Source of the DNA: Schistosoma mansoni
Taxonomy: Eukaryota > Platyhelminthes > Trematoda > Strigeidida > Schistosomatidae
DNA: 64,000 nucleotides
NCBI RefSeq assembly: GCF_000237925.1
Contig: NW_017386031.1
Span: forward strand, 992,001 to 1,056,000
Direction: 5' to 3'
Below are positions 47,601 to 56,891 of this stretch, piece after piece; within the stretch, counting starts at the first letter, position 1, and every line of letters begins with the position of its first letter. The translations under genes were made by a program, and so were the position numbers. The notes under the pieces are model-generated. The model was given only the letters and a program-made list of their open reading frames with translations. It ran no database searches and had not been told where the DNA came from.

Positions 47601-49440
47601 TCTGATAGTACTATTATCGTCCAAATAAAGAATTGTAGCTGAAAATTAAGTTTACAAATATGCACCTAACTACTGAAGAAGTACATTGAATTCAATCAAT
47701 TTATTTGTTAATAATTTGGATTGAGAAATTCTTACCATGATTTTATTTATTTATTTAAACACATAAATATTGGTACAAAGAGGCTCCAGATACATATGCG
47801 CCACACAAATCCCATTTGATTTGCGTAAAGGCTATGATAATGCCCAGGTGCCCAGACTGAAGCAGGTGGGTTTCTTAGGGAGCCTCATACCCGGAACCAT
47901 TGACCTAAAGGTCCAATCCAAAAGGCAGTGGAGCATCGTAAGGAGATGCAGTCTCATGGTAACCGGTGACCAACGATTGATTCATTCGCCCATGTGCGCC
48001 ATTGGTTTGGAATGAGGGTTTTCCAACTCCGCTGGGTGGATGCGTCGTGTCCACCAAAACGGTTAAAGTGCTGGACATTCGCTTTTCGTTCTCTCAATTT
48101 CGTAAACAGCACCCGTGGTTCGAGAAGGCAGTGAGTAGGACTTCTGTGGCAGAGGCTATATATGTGTGTCTATGTGAGAGCATTTGGACTTTCCCCACTC
48201 TCGACCGTATCAGGGCATTTGTGGGCTTTTATTATATCAGATTGTACATTTCTTCTGTAATTTGTTTCCATTTATCTTTTCCAGTTTATTTCGATGGAGT
48301 ATTGATACAAGTAAATTTATTCGAGGCAAGAAAGAACGAGTTGTTATTCTTAAAAATGCATTTATAGAGTCAGATTTTCAGGTAAATCAGTTTTATTTTC
48401 ATTTTTTTTCTTGATCGTTTTATCACAACAGGTAGTCATGTTTGTCTATACAATGATTGTTAATACGAAATGAGATTTGAATCGACAACTGATTCTCAGT
48501 GCTAGTTTGGTAGGGCAACTCGGACTGATGTACGTACGTACGTACGAAGTTCTATATTTTGACTGACTGACTGAATACAAAATGGTCATTTATAACGAGG
48601 TTAATAGTGTATTAACAAGTTATTATTTATTCATCGTCAGTATGTTCTGTTCTACAATTTATTTTGTGTAAGGTAAGCAAAAACGCAGTAGTTAAGGTGT
48701 TCGGACACCGGTTACTTATTTGAACACAAAATTGTTGGTACAAAAGAGGTACCGAATACATATGCTCCACACAAGTCATTTGATTTGTGTATGAACTGCG
48801 ATGCTGCTGGAGTGCCCAAACTGAAGCAGGTGATTCTCTTAAGGAGTCACACCTCGAGCCTTCGATCTAAAGGTCTGATGCACAAGGTATTGGTAGTCAG
48901 TGACTAACAATTAGTTCATACGCCATTTGCTCCCTCAGGATACTGGAGCCCATGTGCATCATTAGTTTGGAATCAGGATTTTCCAACTCTCCTTGTTGAG
49001 CCCCCGCCCCGTGTCCACCAACTCGGTTAAAGCGCCGGACATTCTCTCTTCGTCCTCTCAATTTCGTAAACAGCACCCTCGCCGTGACAAGGAAATGAGT
49101 AGGACTTCCATGGCAGTGGCTGTACACTCATGTTCATGTGAGAGAATTTCGAGAGGGGGGGGCGAAATCTCTCCACCTTCAGTCTTATCAGCTACTCAAT
49201 CAAGCGGGTTCGAACCTTCTTACTCTATCTCCTTTGGTTTTGGTACCTGGGTAGTATTGTTTGCCCTCATATTTAGAGTGTAGCTTAAAGTTAGTTACGC
49301 GAGTGTTTAACTAGTAAATGAGTTAATAGTTAATTCATTGGGTCTGGTAGTTGATACTTATACACAATTTCTCTATGCACGAAACCTGCTACTCGAAAGA
49401 AAAGACAGAGTGAGAAAGGATATTTATTTGACCAGACCGA

Positions 49441-49483
<43 letters not shown>

Positions 49484-52400
49484 TCATTTATGTATAGATT
49501 TGCCCTTCAAAAATCAAACCTATCAGTGATTTATGTTTTATTTCTTGACAATAGAAGCCATTTTTGCCAATCATATACACTTATCATCTAGTGAATCCCG
49601 ATTAACCCACTTTTTAGCATGAGTCTCAGTATTTCCAGTATCCGCACGCAGCCATTAGTCTTATTACTTGTTAAAAGTGATGGAGATCTTTAAAGTGTTA
49701 CTCTCATATGATGAGATCACAGTAAGCAATACTGACGTTAAGTTTAAAGTACTGAGCAGAGATATTAAATTCAATCGGCTAGTAAGATTGTAAATCTTCC
49801 TTAACCAAAGTGACTAGCAATTGGGCCTGACCATATCCTAACCCTAACGCACTATTCACTAAGTATTGTTTGTTTGAATCTTCCCATTGATGTTTTAGGA
49901 CTGCAACTGGTCAGTCTCCAATTGGCATATGTGCATACTGTGCGTATTGCTGCCTCGATATAGCCTTAATTCACAAGCATTGTAAGTAAATATGGATAGT
50001 GGCTAACAATGGAATCCAGTTTGATGTGCGTCTCATCCTATTTGGGACTCGCCCCCAAATGCCCTGGTACGGACGAGAGTGGGGAGAGTCCGCTCTCTCT
50101 CTCTCGAAATGCTCTCACATGGCCACGCGAATATATAGCCTCTGCCAGGGAAGTCCTACTCACTGCCTTCTCGTGGCGGGGGTGTTGTTTACGAAATTGA
50201 GAGGACGAGAAGCGAATGTCCGGCGCTTTAACCGGGTTGGTGGACATGGAAAGTTCACCTAGGGGAGTTGGAAAACCCTGATTCCAAACCAATGGTGCAC
50301 ATGGGCTCCAGCATCGGGAAGGAACGAATAGCGTATGAACCTAGTGTTAGTCACCGGCTACCATGGGACTGCATCTCCTTAAGATGCTCCACTGCCTTGT
50401 GAAGTAGATCTTTAGGTCCAAGGTTCCGGGTGTGGCCCCCTAAGAAAACCACCTGCTTCGTTCTGGGCACCTGGGTAGTATCACAGCCCTCAAGCAAATC
50501 GAATGAGATTTGTATGGCGCATATGTATCTGGTGCTTCCTTGTACCAATATTTATATGTTCAAATAAATAAATAGTAATAATTTGGGACTCGTCAGCTGG
50601 ATGTACCTACATCTCAGAGTTGATATTCACTCTGGGACTCGAACCCAGTACCTTGAACCGATGCATATGTGTGCCTGGTCCTACGTTGTATCTGACTGAC
50701 CCACTATGCTGAAAGTAGATTAGAGAAAGTATTCATTAAGATCAATAAAGAGCACATCATTAGTCTGCGAAGTTATTAACTTATTTATCTGATTTATCCT
50801 GTCCACTGAATAATGTGGCAGTCATCCCAGATTTATAAATTTCTTATTAATCGGTCTTTATTCAAATAAACTTTTAATTGATCTTCTCTTATAACAGCGT
50901 GATGTAACTTTAATTCCAATTGTAAGAGAACGATTACGTGTACAATGTGCCAAATGTGGTATTATCAAGAAGATTGTGGTTCATGATGTAAGTTATTACT
51001 GAAAATATGTGTTTTTGAGAAAAAACAAACAAATAAACTTGTTCTTAATTCACCTATACCCATTGTTTAGTACCCCGACCGTCGCTGCTACCTTGACGTG
51101 GTGGTCGGGCTTGCCTATCGTGATGAACCAATGGAGCTATACTGGCTGGAACAATCGTTCCTCAAGGTCCTACCATGCCAGGCAGGTCGGTTGAAAAGCG
51201 GTAAGATTAAAAGCAGCAAACCCAAGGTCCGGAGGGGAAGTCGTACTGCTGACTGTACAGAGGTGTGACAGCAGTAAGGTGTTTCCTTCAGACAACCAGC
51301 ATAACAGCGATGCTTCCTTCCCACAAGGAGGGGTGGGGTTAGAAAAGGTCGACCCTAAAAATGCACACCTCGCCTTATCCCATAGATTTCCGTCTCCGGC
51401 GGTAAAGTCCCAACAAGTACGGAGTTAACACAAAAACTACCCACAAAAAGGTCATGTGTGACCGACCGTCCTTTGGGCACTGTGGTCACGCTCTCAGGTC
51501 GTTAAGACCACTTCTAACCCGATTTCCTTTTCAGGTACCTCTAGAAGAACCCTTCCACGGTGTGGGCAACCGGGAAGTGATAACTGCCCTCATACCGCTA
51601 ACAGCACTCAAGACGATTTGGTCTTTGATTTTTAGCACCATATATGGTTATATTCACTAAAAAAAGTTTCCTGTTGATAAGAAAATAGTAAAAGGAGAAA
51701 GATCTGGTCGGTGATAGTTGTCCGCTTTTCAATTTTTTTTGAACTATATCATAAATATGTTTTCTGATATCTCAGGAACTGATTTTTCTTACCAGGAGAT
51801 ATACTTGTTTACTTAGATAATATAGTTCTGTTTGGTGAAGACGCTGACAAAATTCAGAGTCTTCTGACCACCTTGAGTAACAGTGCAAGCATGTTTAAAA
51901 TGCGATTCTCAAAATGTTGCTTCGGAATCGGTCTGCGTCAGGATTGGTGTCAGGAGTGAAGTAGTTAAGGGTGCAAACCGCTTCACCATGGGCGATATTA
52001 TCTGGTGTAGGAGTAGGCTGGAAGAAAGTTAGTGATAGTCAAACCAAAACACTGCATTAGTGCATTAAGTTATTAACAATTGAATTAAGCCATATTAATA
52101 GGTGTAGACTATTTGATAGGGATCCGCATGATTATCGTGACCGATGGTTAGAGACTATGAATGACATAGCTCAAAATCGTCTACAATAGTGCAGATGCAT
52201 CCACTCTTTGTCTTCTCTCAAATCCTAAGCTTTAGAATTCCTCACAATTTCCTTTGTTTGATTAGTGTTTAGATGCTTTAACGCATAATGTACGTCTGTG
52301 ATAATGGATCTTTAAATGGAAACCTTTTTTAGTATGATCTATTTCAGTATAGTTAACATAATGAAGATAATCTTTGATATTATAGGTGCAGGGGTTTTGT

Positions 52401-53413
52401 CGAGTCTGGTTTATTTTTTTAGTTGTATTCATCATCGATTGGTCTGGGTTGCAGTGCCATTAAAAATTAAGAAGCATTGAGAAGCTTTTTCGTTCTAGTG
52501 TAGGATTAATCAACAGTACGCACTCATCAGGTGGCGGGCCATAGGAACCCCTTCAGATGTTGTGGCAAGCGCCTAAACACTAGGTCGGTATTCTATTTCA
52601 GCTTTAGTGGCTTTGTAATATAATGCTATTAGTTACAGATGTTTCAATTCAAACAGTTCTCAGCTTCACCAACCACTTCCGGAATACATTGAACCAAGTT
52701 ATTAGTAAGCTGATTAGTTTAGTCGGGAGTAATGGGTTTGTGGAGATTGGTTCCATTTGTACATTGTATTTGTTTGTTTGTTTAATATTCCTATTCTTAG
52801 ATGATGACAGTATCCCATCAACGTAGAATGGTCACTGGTGATCATTTATTCTAAATTATTGATTATCTGTACTCTTGGTAGATTTTATGTATGATACAAT
52901 TTTTGTCCACTGAATGAATTTTTTTCACTTTTTTCCTCTCTTGTTCCAAACAATTAGGCTCATCCAGAAGGCGTTGTCAGTGTAACATTTTCTACACCAG
53001 AAGAAGCAGATACAGGAATCAAATTTCTATCTAAGGCATTATTTGTTGATTATCCTGGTTCTGGAGGACCTAGACAATTAGAAGCAGAACGTTGGGATGG
53101 TAAAACTAATTATTCAGTATCTGAATCTAAAGATAAAGAGGCCAGTCGATTACAAAGTTGGGATGAATATCTTGGAGGTGATAGTTCTTCATCCGATGAA
53201 GAGACGAATACTCAAGCTAGTATTAGTGATAATAACAATAATAATGACTGTGATAATAATACTGAATCCAGTGGAGTAGATACTACTTCACGAAAATCAG
53301 AATTAGCATTTGATGTACCGTCAGATTATTGGGAAAGATTAAGTGATGAGAGTCAGTCCAGCGGTGTGGATACAGATGATGAGAATGGTGGGAGTGGAGC
53401 TGAGACATCATAG
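38481..53413 (+). CDS. HTATSF1: HTATSF1 / Cus2-like splicing factor with two RRMs, complete, seven exons
   Basis: Tat-SF1 (yeast Cus2) is a nuclear RNA-binding factor that acts with U2 snRNP and SF3B1 in prespliceosome assembly and also in transcription elongation. Exons: 38481-38621, 40294-40878, 41929-42120, 43711-43880, 48285-48381, 50898-50987 and 52958-53413. All have GT/AG borders and consistent phases, giving 1731 nt and 576 residues. The N-terminal signature [17 protein letters not shown] joins [10 protein letters not shown] as in the human protein. RRM1 (about 249-335) has VYVSGLP and [10 protein letters not shown] Lys-rich linker ([19 protein letters not shown]) follows. RRM2/UHM (about 380-472) starts RVVILKNAF and ends [11 protein letters not shown]. 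The acidic Ser/Asp/Asn tail is shorter than in humans (755 residues in total there). Every intron of this gene carries transposon copies or small repeats. The UHM R-x-F position reads A-L-F. Confidence 0.93.
38830..39950. other. HTATSF1 intron 1, nothing recognised
   Basis: No repeat shared with the window and no coding frame, apart from the tRNA-like scrap further on at 40040. Confidence 0.45.
40040..40200 (-). repeat. tRNA-like SINE scrap, third type
   Basis: ACCACTAAGTCATCGCTCC and GTAGGTGGAACGGGGTCCAA resemble 15680-15775 (GTAGGTGTAGTGGGGTTCAA, ACCATTAAGCCACAAC). The minus strand looks tRNA-derived; no clear ribozyme. Confidence 0.5.
40294..40878 (+). CDS. HTATSF1: HTATSF1 exon 2
   Basis: The acceptor is AACTTGCAG and the donor GTGAGT, phase 0 on both sides. 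It encodes [15 protein letters not shown], then a poorly conserved charged region (residues 48-242) ending [14 protein letters not shown]. Confidence 0.92.
41488..41590 (+). repeat. SINE-A 5' scrap
   Basis: Degraded match to the 5' third (GGCCATGTATTTGTAGCCTC, then AAGTCCTACCTACTGCC). In HTATSF1 intron 2. Confidence 0.6.
41929..42120 (+). CDS. HTATSF1: HTATSF1 exon 3 (RRM1, first part)
   Basis: The exon encodes [18 protein letters not shown] and [12 protein letters not shown], the RNP2-like and RNP1-like strands of RRM1. Acceptor TAATTCAG, donor GTAAGT, phase 0. Confidence 0.95.
42630..43157 (+). repeat. SINE-A copy, full length
   Basis: In HTATSF1 intron 3. Both strands of this copy hold frames of about 150 codons that read through from unique DNA; these are not genes. 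Confidence 0.93.
43283..43395 (+). repeat. SINE-B 3' half
   Basis: CAGCTGAGTAGTCCCACAA, then AGGACGAAACGGCC, followed by the family tail. The core reads CTGAGTAG, so it is likely inactive. Confidence 0.7.
43711..43880 (+). CDS. HTATSF1: HTATSF1 exon 4 (end of RRM1 and basic linker)
   Basis: The exon reads [13 protein letters not shown], then [20 protein letters not shown], matching human [11 protein letters not shown] and EVAKFQLKGEYD. It ends phase 2 at GTAAGA. A SINE-A copy lies about 90 bp downstream, in the intron. Confidence 0.94.
43970..44430 (+). repeat. SINE-A copy, slightly 5'-truncated
   Basis: Begins at the GGCCACGCGTATATAGCC segment and ends with AAATAAATAAATAAATAA. Very similar to the copy at 42630. 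Confidence 0.92.
44640..44740 (+). mobile_element. RTE-like LINE scrap
   Basis: About 100 bp matches the ...[12 protein letters not shown]...LSHVGR region in degraded form. Confidence 0.5.
45030..45760 (+). mobile_element. RTE-like LINE 3' end, subfamily B
   Basis: Reads [20 protein letters not shown], then [18 protein letters not shown] and [13 protein letters not shown]. The frame then shifts to [18 protein letters not shown], and the copy ends with GTACGTACGTACGAAG and a TGACTGAC tail. In HTATSF1 intron 4. Confidence 0.9.
45775..46078 (-). mobile_element. Perere-3-like LINE 3' end
   Basis: Matches the 7205-7500 and 29613-29900 copies (ACACCTGTTACCCCTCGTGG near the tail). 5'-truncated and immediately followed by a SINE-A 3' half. 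Confidence 0.8.
46076..46266 (+). repeat. SINE-A 3' end
   Basis: The last 190 bp, with tail AAATAAATAAATAAAA, directly after a LINE fragment. Confidence 0.88.
46353..46530 (-). mobile_element. Perere-3-like LINE 5' scrap
   Basis: A degraded match, in inverted orientation, to the 5' end region also seen at 2553-2700 (GCTAGCGTTTTTTGGC and the GAAGAGCTACAGG stretch). Confidence 0.6.
47419..47610 (+). repeat. SINE-B 3' half bounded by a 21-bp inverted repeat
   Basis: The ribozyme stretch at 47469-47521 has GTCGAGGAGTCCC, then AGGACGAAACGGCCGTC. The perfect inverted repeat at 47419-47439 and 47544-47564 consists of the family's own 3' segment placed on both sides. Confidence 0.75.
47743..48230 (-). 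repeat. SINE-A copy
   Basis: Inverted, with the tail at 47743-47760. It lies just upstream of HTATSF1 exon 5. Confidence 0.9.
48285..48381 (+). CDS. HTATSF1: HTATSF1 exon 5 (linker and start of UHM)
   Basis: A 97-nt exon with acceptor TCTTTTCCAG and donor GTAAAT. With the split codon it reads [20 protein letters not shown], then VILKNAF, matching human RHERVVIIKNMF. A SINE-A copy ends about 55 bp upstream of the acceptor. Confidence 0.92.
48463..48575 (+). mobile_element. RTE-like LINE 3' tip, subfamily B
   Basis: The last 110 bp of the family (ATGAGATTTGAATCGACAAC to GACTGACTGA), with the GTACGTACGTACG motif. Confidence 0.75.
48712..49195 (-). repeat. SINE-A copy, diverged
   Basis: Inverted, more diverged and with a small internal loss. 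In HTATSF1 intron 5. Confidence 0.82.
49443..49480 (+). repeat. (AT)n microsatellite
   Basis: About 19 AT units, in HTATSF1 intron 5. Confidence 0.95.
49895..50690 (-). repeat. Sm-alpha-like hammerhead SINE interrupted by SINE-A
   Basis: The parts are 49895-50049 and 50577-50690. Once rejoined at the duplication, the minus strand reads CATCCAGCTGACGAGTCCC, then AAATAGGATGAGACGC and CTGGATTCC. The GAAAC box is changed to GAGAC. Confidence 0.8.
50050..50576 (+). repeat. SINE-A copy inserted in a hammerhead repeat, with target-site duplication
   Basis: The flanks share ATTTGGGACTCG on both sides, and the surrounding Sm-alpha-like sequence reads on when the insert is removed. In HTATSF1 intron 5, shortly before exon 6. 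Confidence 0.92.
50650..50702 (+). mobile_element. SR2-like LINE 3' tip
   Basis: A short stretch (GATGCATATGTGTGCCTGG to CTGACTGACC) matches the last 50 bp of the SR2-like 3' end. Confidence 0.6.
50898..50987 (+). CDS. HTATSF1: HTATSF1 exon 6 (UHM middle)
   Basis: A 90-nt phase-0 exon reading [20 protein letters not shown], then [10 protein letters not shown], which matches human IREDLRVECSKFGQIRKLLLFD. Acceptor ATAACAG, donor GTAAGT. It lies between a hammerhead/SINE-A complex and a LINE 5' fragment. Confidence 0.92.
51069..51615 (+). mobile_element. SR2-like LINE 5' leader only
   Basis: Matches the 5' leader of the full-length element (compare 61250-61787, inverted), from the GACCGTCGCTGCTACC start to AACAGCACTCAAGA. 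It carries no ORF or 3' end. It lies in HTATSF1 intron 6. Confidence 0.88.
51787..52255 (+). mobile_element. RTE-like LINE fragment with internal loss
   Basis: Reads [19 protein letters not shown] (an altered YADD box) and then jumps to [14 protein letters not shown] and [20 protein letters not shown]. In HTATSF1 intron 6. Confidence 0.75.
52958..53413 (+). CDS. HTATSF1: HTATSF1 exon 7 (end of UHM, acidic tail, stop)
   Basis: The exon encodes [46 protein letters not shown] and an Asn/Asp/Ser-rich tail ending GGSGAETS and TAG at 53411-53413. There is no AATAAA close downstream; TATAAA near 53470 is a weak candidate polyadenylation signal. Confidence 0.93.
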   Translation, partial: AHPEGVVSVTFSTPEEADTGIKFLSKALFVDYPGSGGPRQLEAERWDGKTNYSVSESKDKEASRLQSWDEYLGGDSSSSDEETNTQASISDNNNNNDCDNNTESSGVDTTSRKSELAFDVPSDYWERLSDESQSSGVDTDDENGGSGAETS

Positions 53414-54410
53414 ATTATCTTCACAACTATAGTGTCTCTTTGCATATTTCATTGTACAAATAGCCTCTGTATAAATATATATATACATACATACATAGTC
53501 ATGCTTACTGAAATTTTCGGTCGTTAGAGGTGGAGTTTTGTTCTCTGAGCTGGATGGTTGAGTCGTGGAGCTTTCATTGTTCTTCTAAACAACATTATCA
53601 ACACGAACTTCAGTTAGAAGCCGGTCGTTATATCCGTCACAGGAAACGCTTCGAGTACATTGTAACCCTACACTCCACTACCATGTTATTCTTAGATTAT
53701 TTACTTTTTATCCCTCACTGAATTGCCACTGTCATTTTATACAGGGGTCAACGACTTTAAGTACTAGTCAAACTGGTTTTCTTTTATTCATCTCATCAAT
53801 CTCCAGGCAAAGTTACTTCAGTTTTCTGATTAGATGTATACTGTCTCAAATAGTGTAACTACTAGATATATTCTGTAACTTTGATATGAACAATCAACTT
53901 TCCATCACTGTATTCTAAGTTCAGACATCGCTCCTGTTGTGGTTTGAGTACGCTGAGCGATAATGATGTGTTAAAGTCATTAGTCAGAATTCTGATTATG
54001 TCTTTCTATTTTGCTGTAGTTTGGTCTCCTAGATGACCATTTATACGTCTGACCTACACCATTAACCTTAAGCCGACGCAAGCAAAGCTCTTATTGGCCC
54101 GCTATTTCCAAACTTTCCACCATCCCTTGAGTCCAAAACGAAGTCAGCAATTGGCTTCTATCATGCTCAATGCAATCATAACTCGAAACACACAAAAATA
54201 TAGAGTGGAATATTGACCACATCAACAGAGTTAAGAAATTACAATAATGGCATAGCATAAATGGAAGAGGATTGAGTAACAGATTCGTAGTAAATCTGTA
54301 GTTACTTGAGAAAGAAAAAACAACAGTTTACGCATCACAGAAAAGCTTATAAGAATACAACCATGTATTTAATAACTAAAGAACAGGATTATAGGCAATT
54401 TCAGCCAACC
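53414..54410. other. HTATSF1 3' flank, no gene seen
   Basis: Holds the 3' UTR and a stretch at 53500-53660 (GAGTCGTGGAGCTTTCATTG) that looks like a dispersed repeat but has no partner here. Confidence 0.4.
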
Positions 54411-54414
54411 AGTT

Positions 54415-54840
54415 AGACGTGGACTACTTGTGTACATCGGTCCAAATTGCTATACAGCGGGATGAAATTGTTAGGGAACATCCCAGAGTAGTAGATGTAG
54501 TAACAGTATTAGTGGTGATTGAAAAGATTAGACAAGGGGAATGCGGAATGGTGAAGTGCAGAAATTGTAAGGCAATTTAGAATTTAAGGGACGATAAAAC
54601 AGCGTATGCACCTTCGTCACTGCAAGCTATTTCGAGCAATTTCATTCAATCTCAAACCATCATGAAATTCACGCGGACCACAACTAAGTAGTCTGCACCT
54701 ACCAAGATAACTTAGTCTGACTTCATAGAATGGTGCCACGTGTAGGTCTGGCTACCAGCTTTCAGCCTACTCCCGCGCCACACATTACCCGTCGAGGCAG
54801 GTTTTGCTTGTGCAAACGTAACACGTACCTCGTCAACCAG
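54415..54840 (-). mobile_element. RTE-like LINE 3' fragment
   Basis: Matches the 3' region with the CATCGGTCCAAATTGC tail motif and degraded WLETLNEIARN and RVLRLHKQNLPRR pieces. Confidence 0.6.
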
Positions 54841-55429
54841 TCTGGCACCTCAGATAGGAGAGTTCCGAATGTCCAACTTTCCCAATACTCATTCCGCTCT
54901 ATCGACTTCAGTGATGATTTAGCAGCATCTAATTTTACATGTCTAGTGTATACGAATGTGCAATTGGTTGGCGAGTTACCACTGTATGACGGATGGATAA
55001 GAGAAATTTTTATCGATAGCCTATGACCTAAGATTCTGTGGAAATCGCATTGCAGATTATCACAAGCTTTACTTCTAAAACTGTTGATCTGATCAATAAA
55101 TTAGACTTGTTTTCTACGAGCTATACTGTATAAATCCGGGTACTAGGCAGTCTAACTGCAATGTAATTATATTATTTTAAATTATATACAAACAATATTG
55201 TACATAAGATAATCACTGCTGAGAGAAGGATTACCTTCATGTACTTCAAATGAGATCTGGATAATTAGATTTGGTTGTAAATTGTTCAGTGGGAACCTAA
55301 GTAGTTAAATAACCAACTGCCAATAAAAAGCGTGCGTTCATTTTTTGGTGAGACGCAGCTCATGTAGACTGGATACAAATTGAAGATTATAAAGCTTTAG
55401 TTCTACGGAATGACAGTAGAGTATATTTT

Positions 55430-55835
55430 AGCACATTTACGATCACCAAAATGGGATTTTATTAGTCCGATAGGTGGATCTTAATCCTATTGGTGGGGAC
55501 ATGACCCCAATATCCTACAACAAATGAAGCCATACCATCATCAAAATGGTATAAGTATTTATAAACAATCGTCTACATAACATACTAAATGTCCGTTGAC
55601 CGGATAACATCTGTTACAGGCTATTATGGGAGAGAACAAATCAGCTTCCATTTGATGAGAAAATTAGGAAAAGACGATGGAGTTGGATAGGACATACATC
55701 AAACTGCATCATGAGGGAGAGGTTAACTTAGAATCCTGAATGGAAACGGAAAAGTGGAAGCAGATATGAAAAGAATGAATAGCAACTGGAAATTATTGTC
55801 GAGGACAGAGTCTGATGGCGAATGCTAGTGTAAGA
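55430..55835 (+). mobile_element. Perere-3-like LINE fragment
   Basis: Degraded plus-strand match to ...[38 protein letters not shown] and NGNWKLL. A shorter inverted piece of the same family lies at about 56000-56125. Confidence 0.7.
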
Positions 55836-55999
55836 AAATCCACTAAGGAAATTAGGGCCAAGGAAGGGTGAGAAGTTTCTGCACGCAAAGTTGAGGCTTG
55901 AGTTCGTGGATTGCCAATGTCTCAGCAGTGCATAAAATATTGATTCGACCCCCTTTGATCAGGTTCCTTTGACTCAGCAGATTACTTTAAAAGAAGAGT

Positions 56000-56125
56000 C
56001 CTATATACCTCAATAATCTTTTCCCAATTTCTTCATCAAGTGGAAGCTGATTTATTCTCTCCCACAATAGTCTGTTAAAGATGTTATGCAGTCAACGGAC
56101 ATTTATTATGTTGTGTAGACGATTG
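56000..56125 (-). mobile_element. Perere-3-like LINE scrap
   Basis: An inverted 125-bp match to the LLWERINQLPLDEEIGKRLL region. It abuts the SINE-B copy at 56128. Confidence 0.6.
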
Positions 56126-56127
56126 TG

Positions 56128-56425
56128 GAGTTCAACCACGTCTGTTGTGAGATATCAACTCACTGAAGACAATTGGTGAACGGTCGCTCAACTTCGTGGA
56201 TTGGTTGAAGTTAGACATTAACAGAGTTGGATACCGACCGGCTCAGTGGTTTAGTGGTTAAGCGGTCGCGCACGAAACTTATAGGTCCTGGGTTCGAAAC
56301 TCACGAGGCGGGATCGTGGGTGCGCACTGCTGAGGAGTCTCACAATAGGACGAAATGGTCATCCAGTGATTCCAGGTTTTCCATGGTGGTCTAGCTTCAA
56401 TTGAGTCATGATTTCAACTATATAA
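56128..56425 (+). repeat. SINE-B copy
   Basis: Upstream part GTGGAGTTCAACCACGTCTG, tRNA-like head (CTCAGTGGTTTAGTGGTTAA, GGTTCGAAAC), hammerhead at 56321-56384 with CTGAGGAG, GGACGAAAT and an altered cleavage side (ATC). In the HTATSF1-PSMB4 intergenic region. Confidence 0.8.
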
Positions 56426-56514
56426 AATTACCAATTATTCATAAGTTAATACGTCGAACACTTAAAAATTCTTAACAACAATAATAAAATCAAATACAGG
56501 TTGATGTAAGTTCA

Positions 56515-56612
56515 GTCAGTCACAACGTAGAACTTTGTACGTACGTACGTACATCAGTTCGAGTTGTCATACCACATTAGCACATAGATGCAGTTGTCGA
56601 TTCGAATCCCCG
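56515..56612 (-). mobile_element. RTE-like LINE 3' tip, subfamily B
   Basis: CAGTCACAACGTAGAACTT and GTACGTACGTACGTAC, as at the 3' ends of the other subfamily-B copies. Confidence 0.75.
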
Positions 56613-56736
56613 GCCACAGCCTAGTCTGGTTTAGATGATTTGATTGAGATGCTGCGGTGGGTTGTGCTCGAGTCGTGGCTTAATGACATCGATGTAAGTT
56701 ATAAAACAAAAATAGTTTTCTTTTTTAACAAAAAAA

Positions 56737-56742
56737 TTTATT
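56737..56742 (-). promoter_or_regulatory. PSMB4 polyadenylation signal AATAAA
   Basis: A canonical AATAAA on the minus strand, about 35 nt after the PSMB4 stop codon and followed by a T-rich stretch. It implies a very short 3' UTR. Confidence 0.6.
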
Positions 56743-56776
56743 TCCCATAAAAAGAAACTTTAAAACAAATTATCTC

Positions 56777-56891
56777 TTAATCATAGCCTTTTACATATTC
56801 AGCAATAGACCAATCACATTTTAAGCGTAATGGGCCATTTATTTGTATTCCTTCTTTATTTACGATAGCCATTTGATATGTATCGAATGCA
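56777..56891 (-). CDS. PSMB4: PSMB4 terminal exon with stop
   Basis: The acceptor AATTAATAG follows a T-rich tract. The exon encodes 38 residues ending IAEYVKGYD and TAA. Confidence 0.93.
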
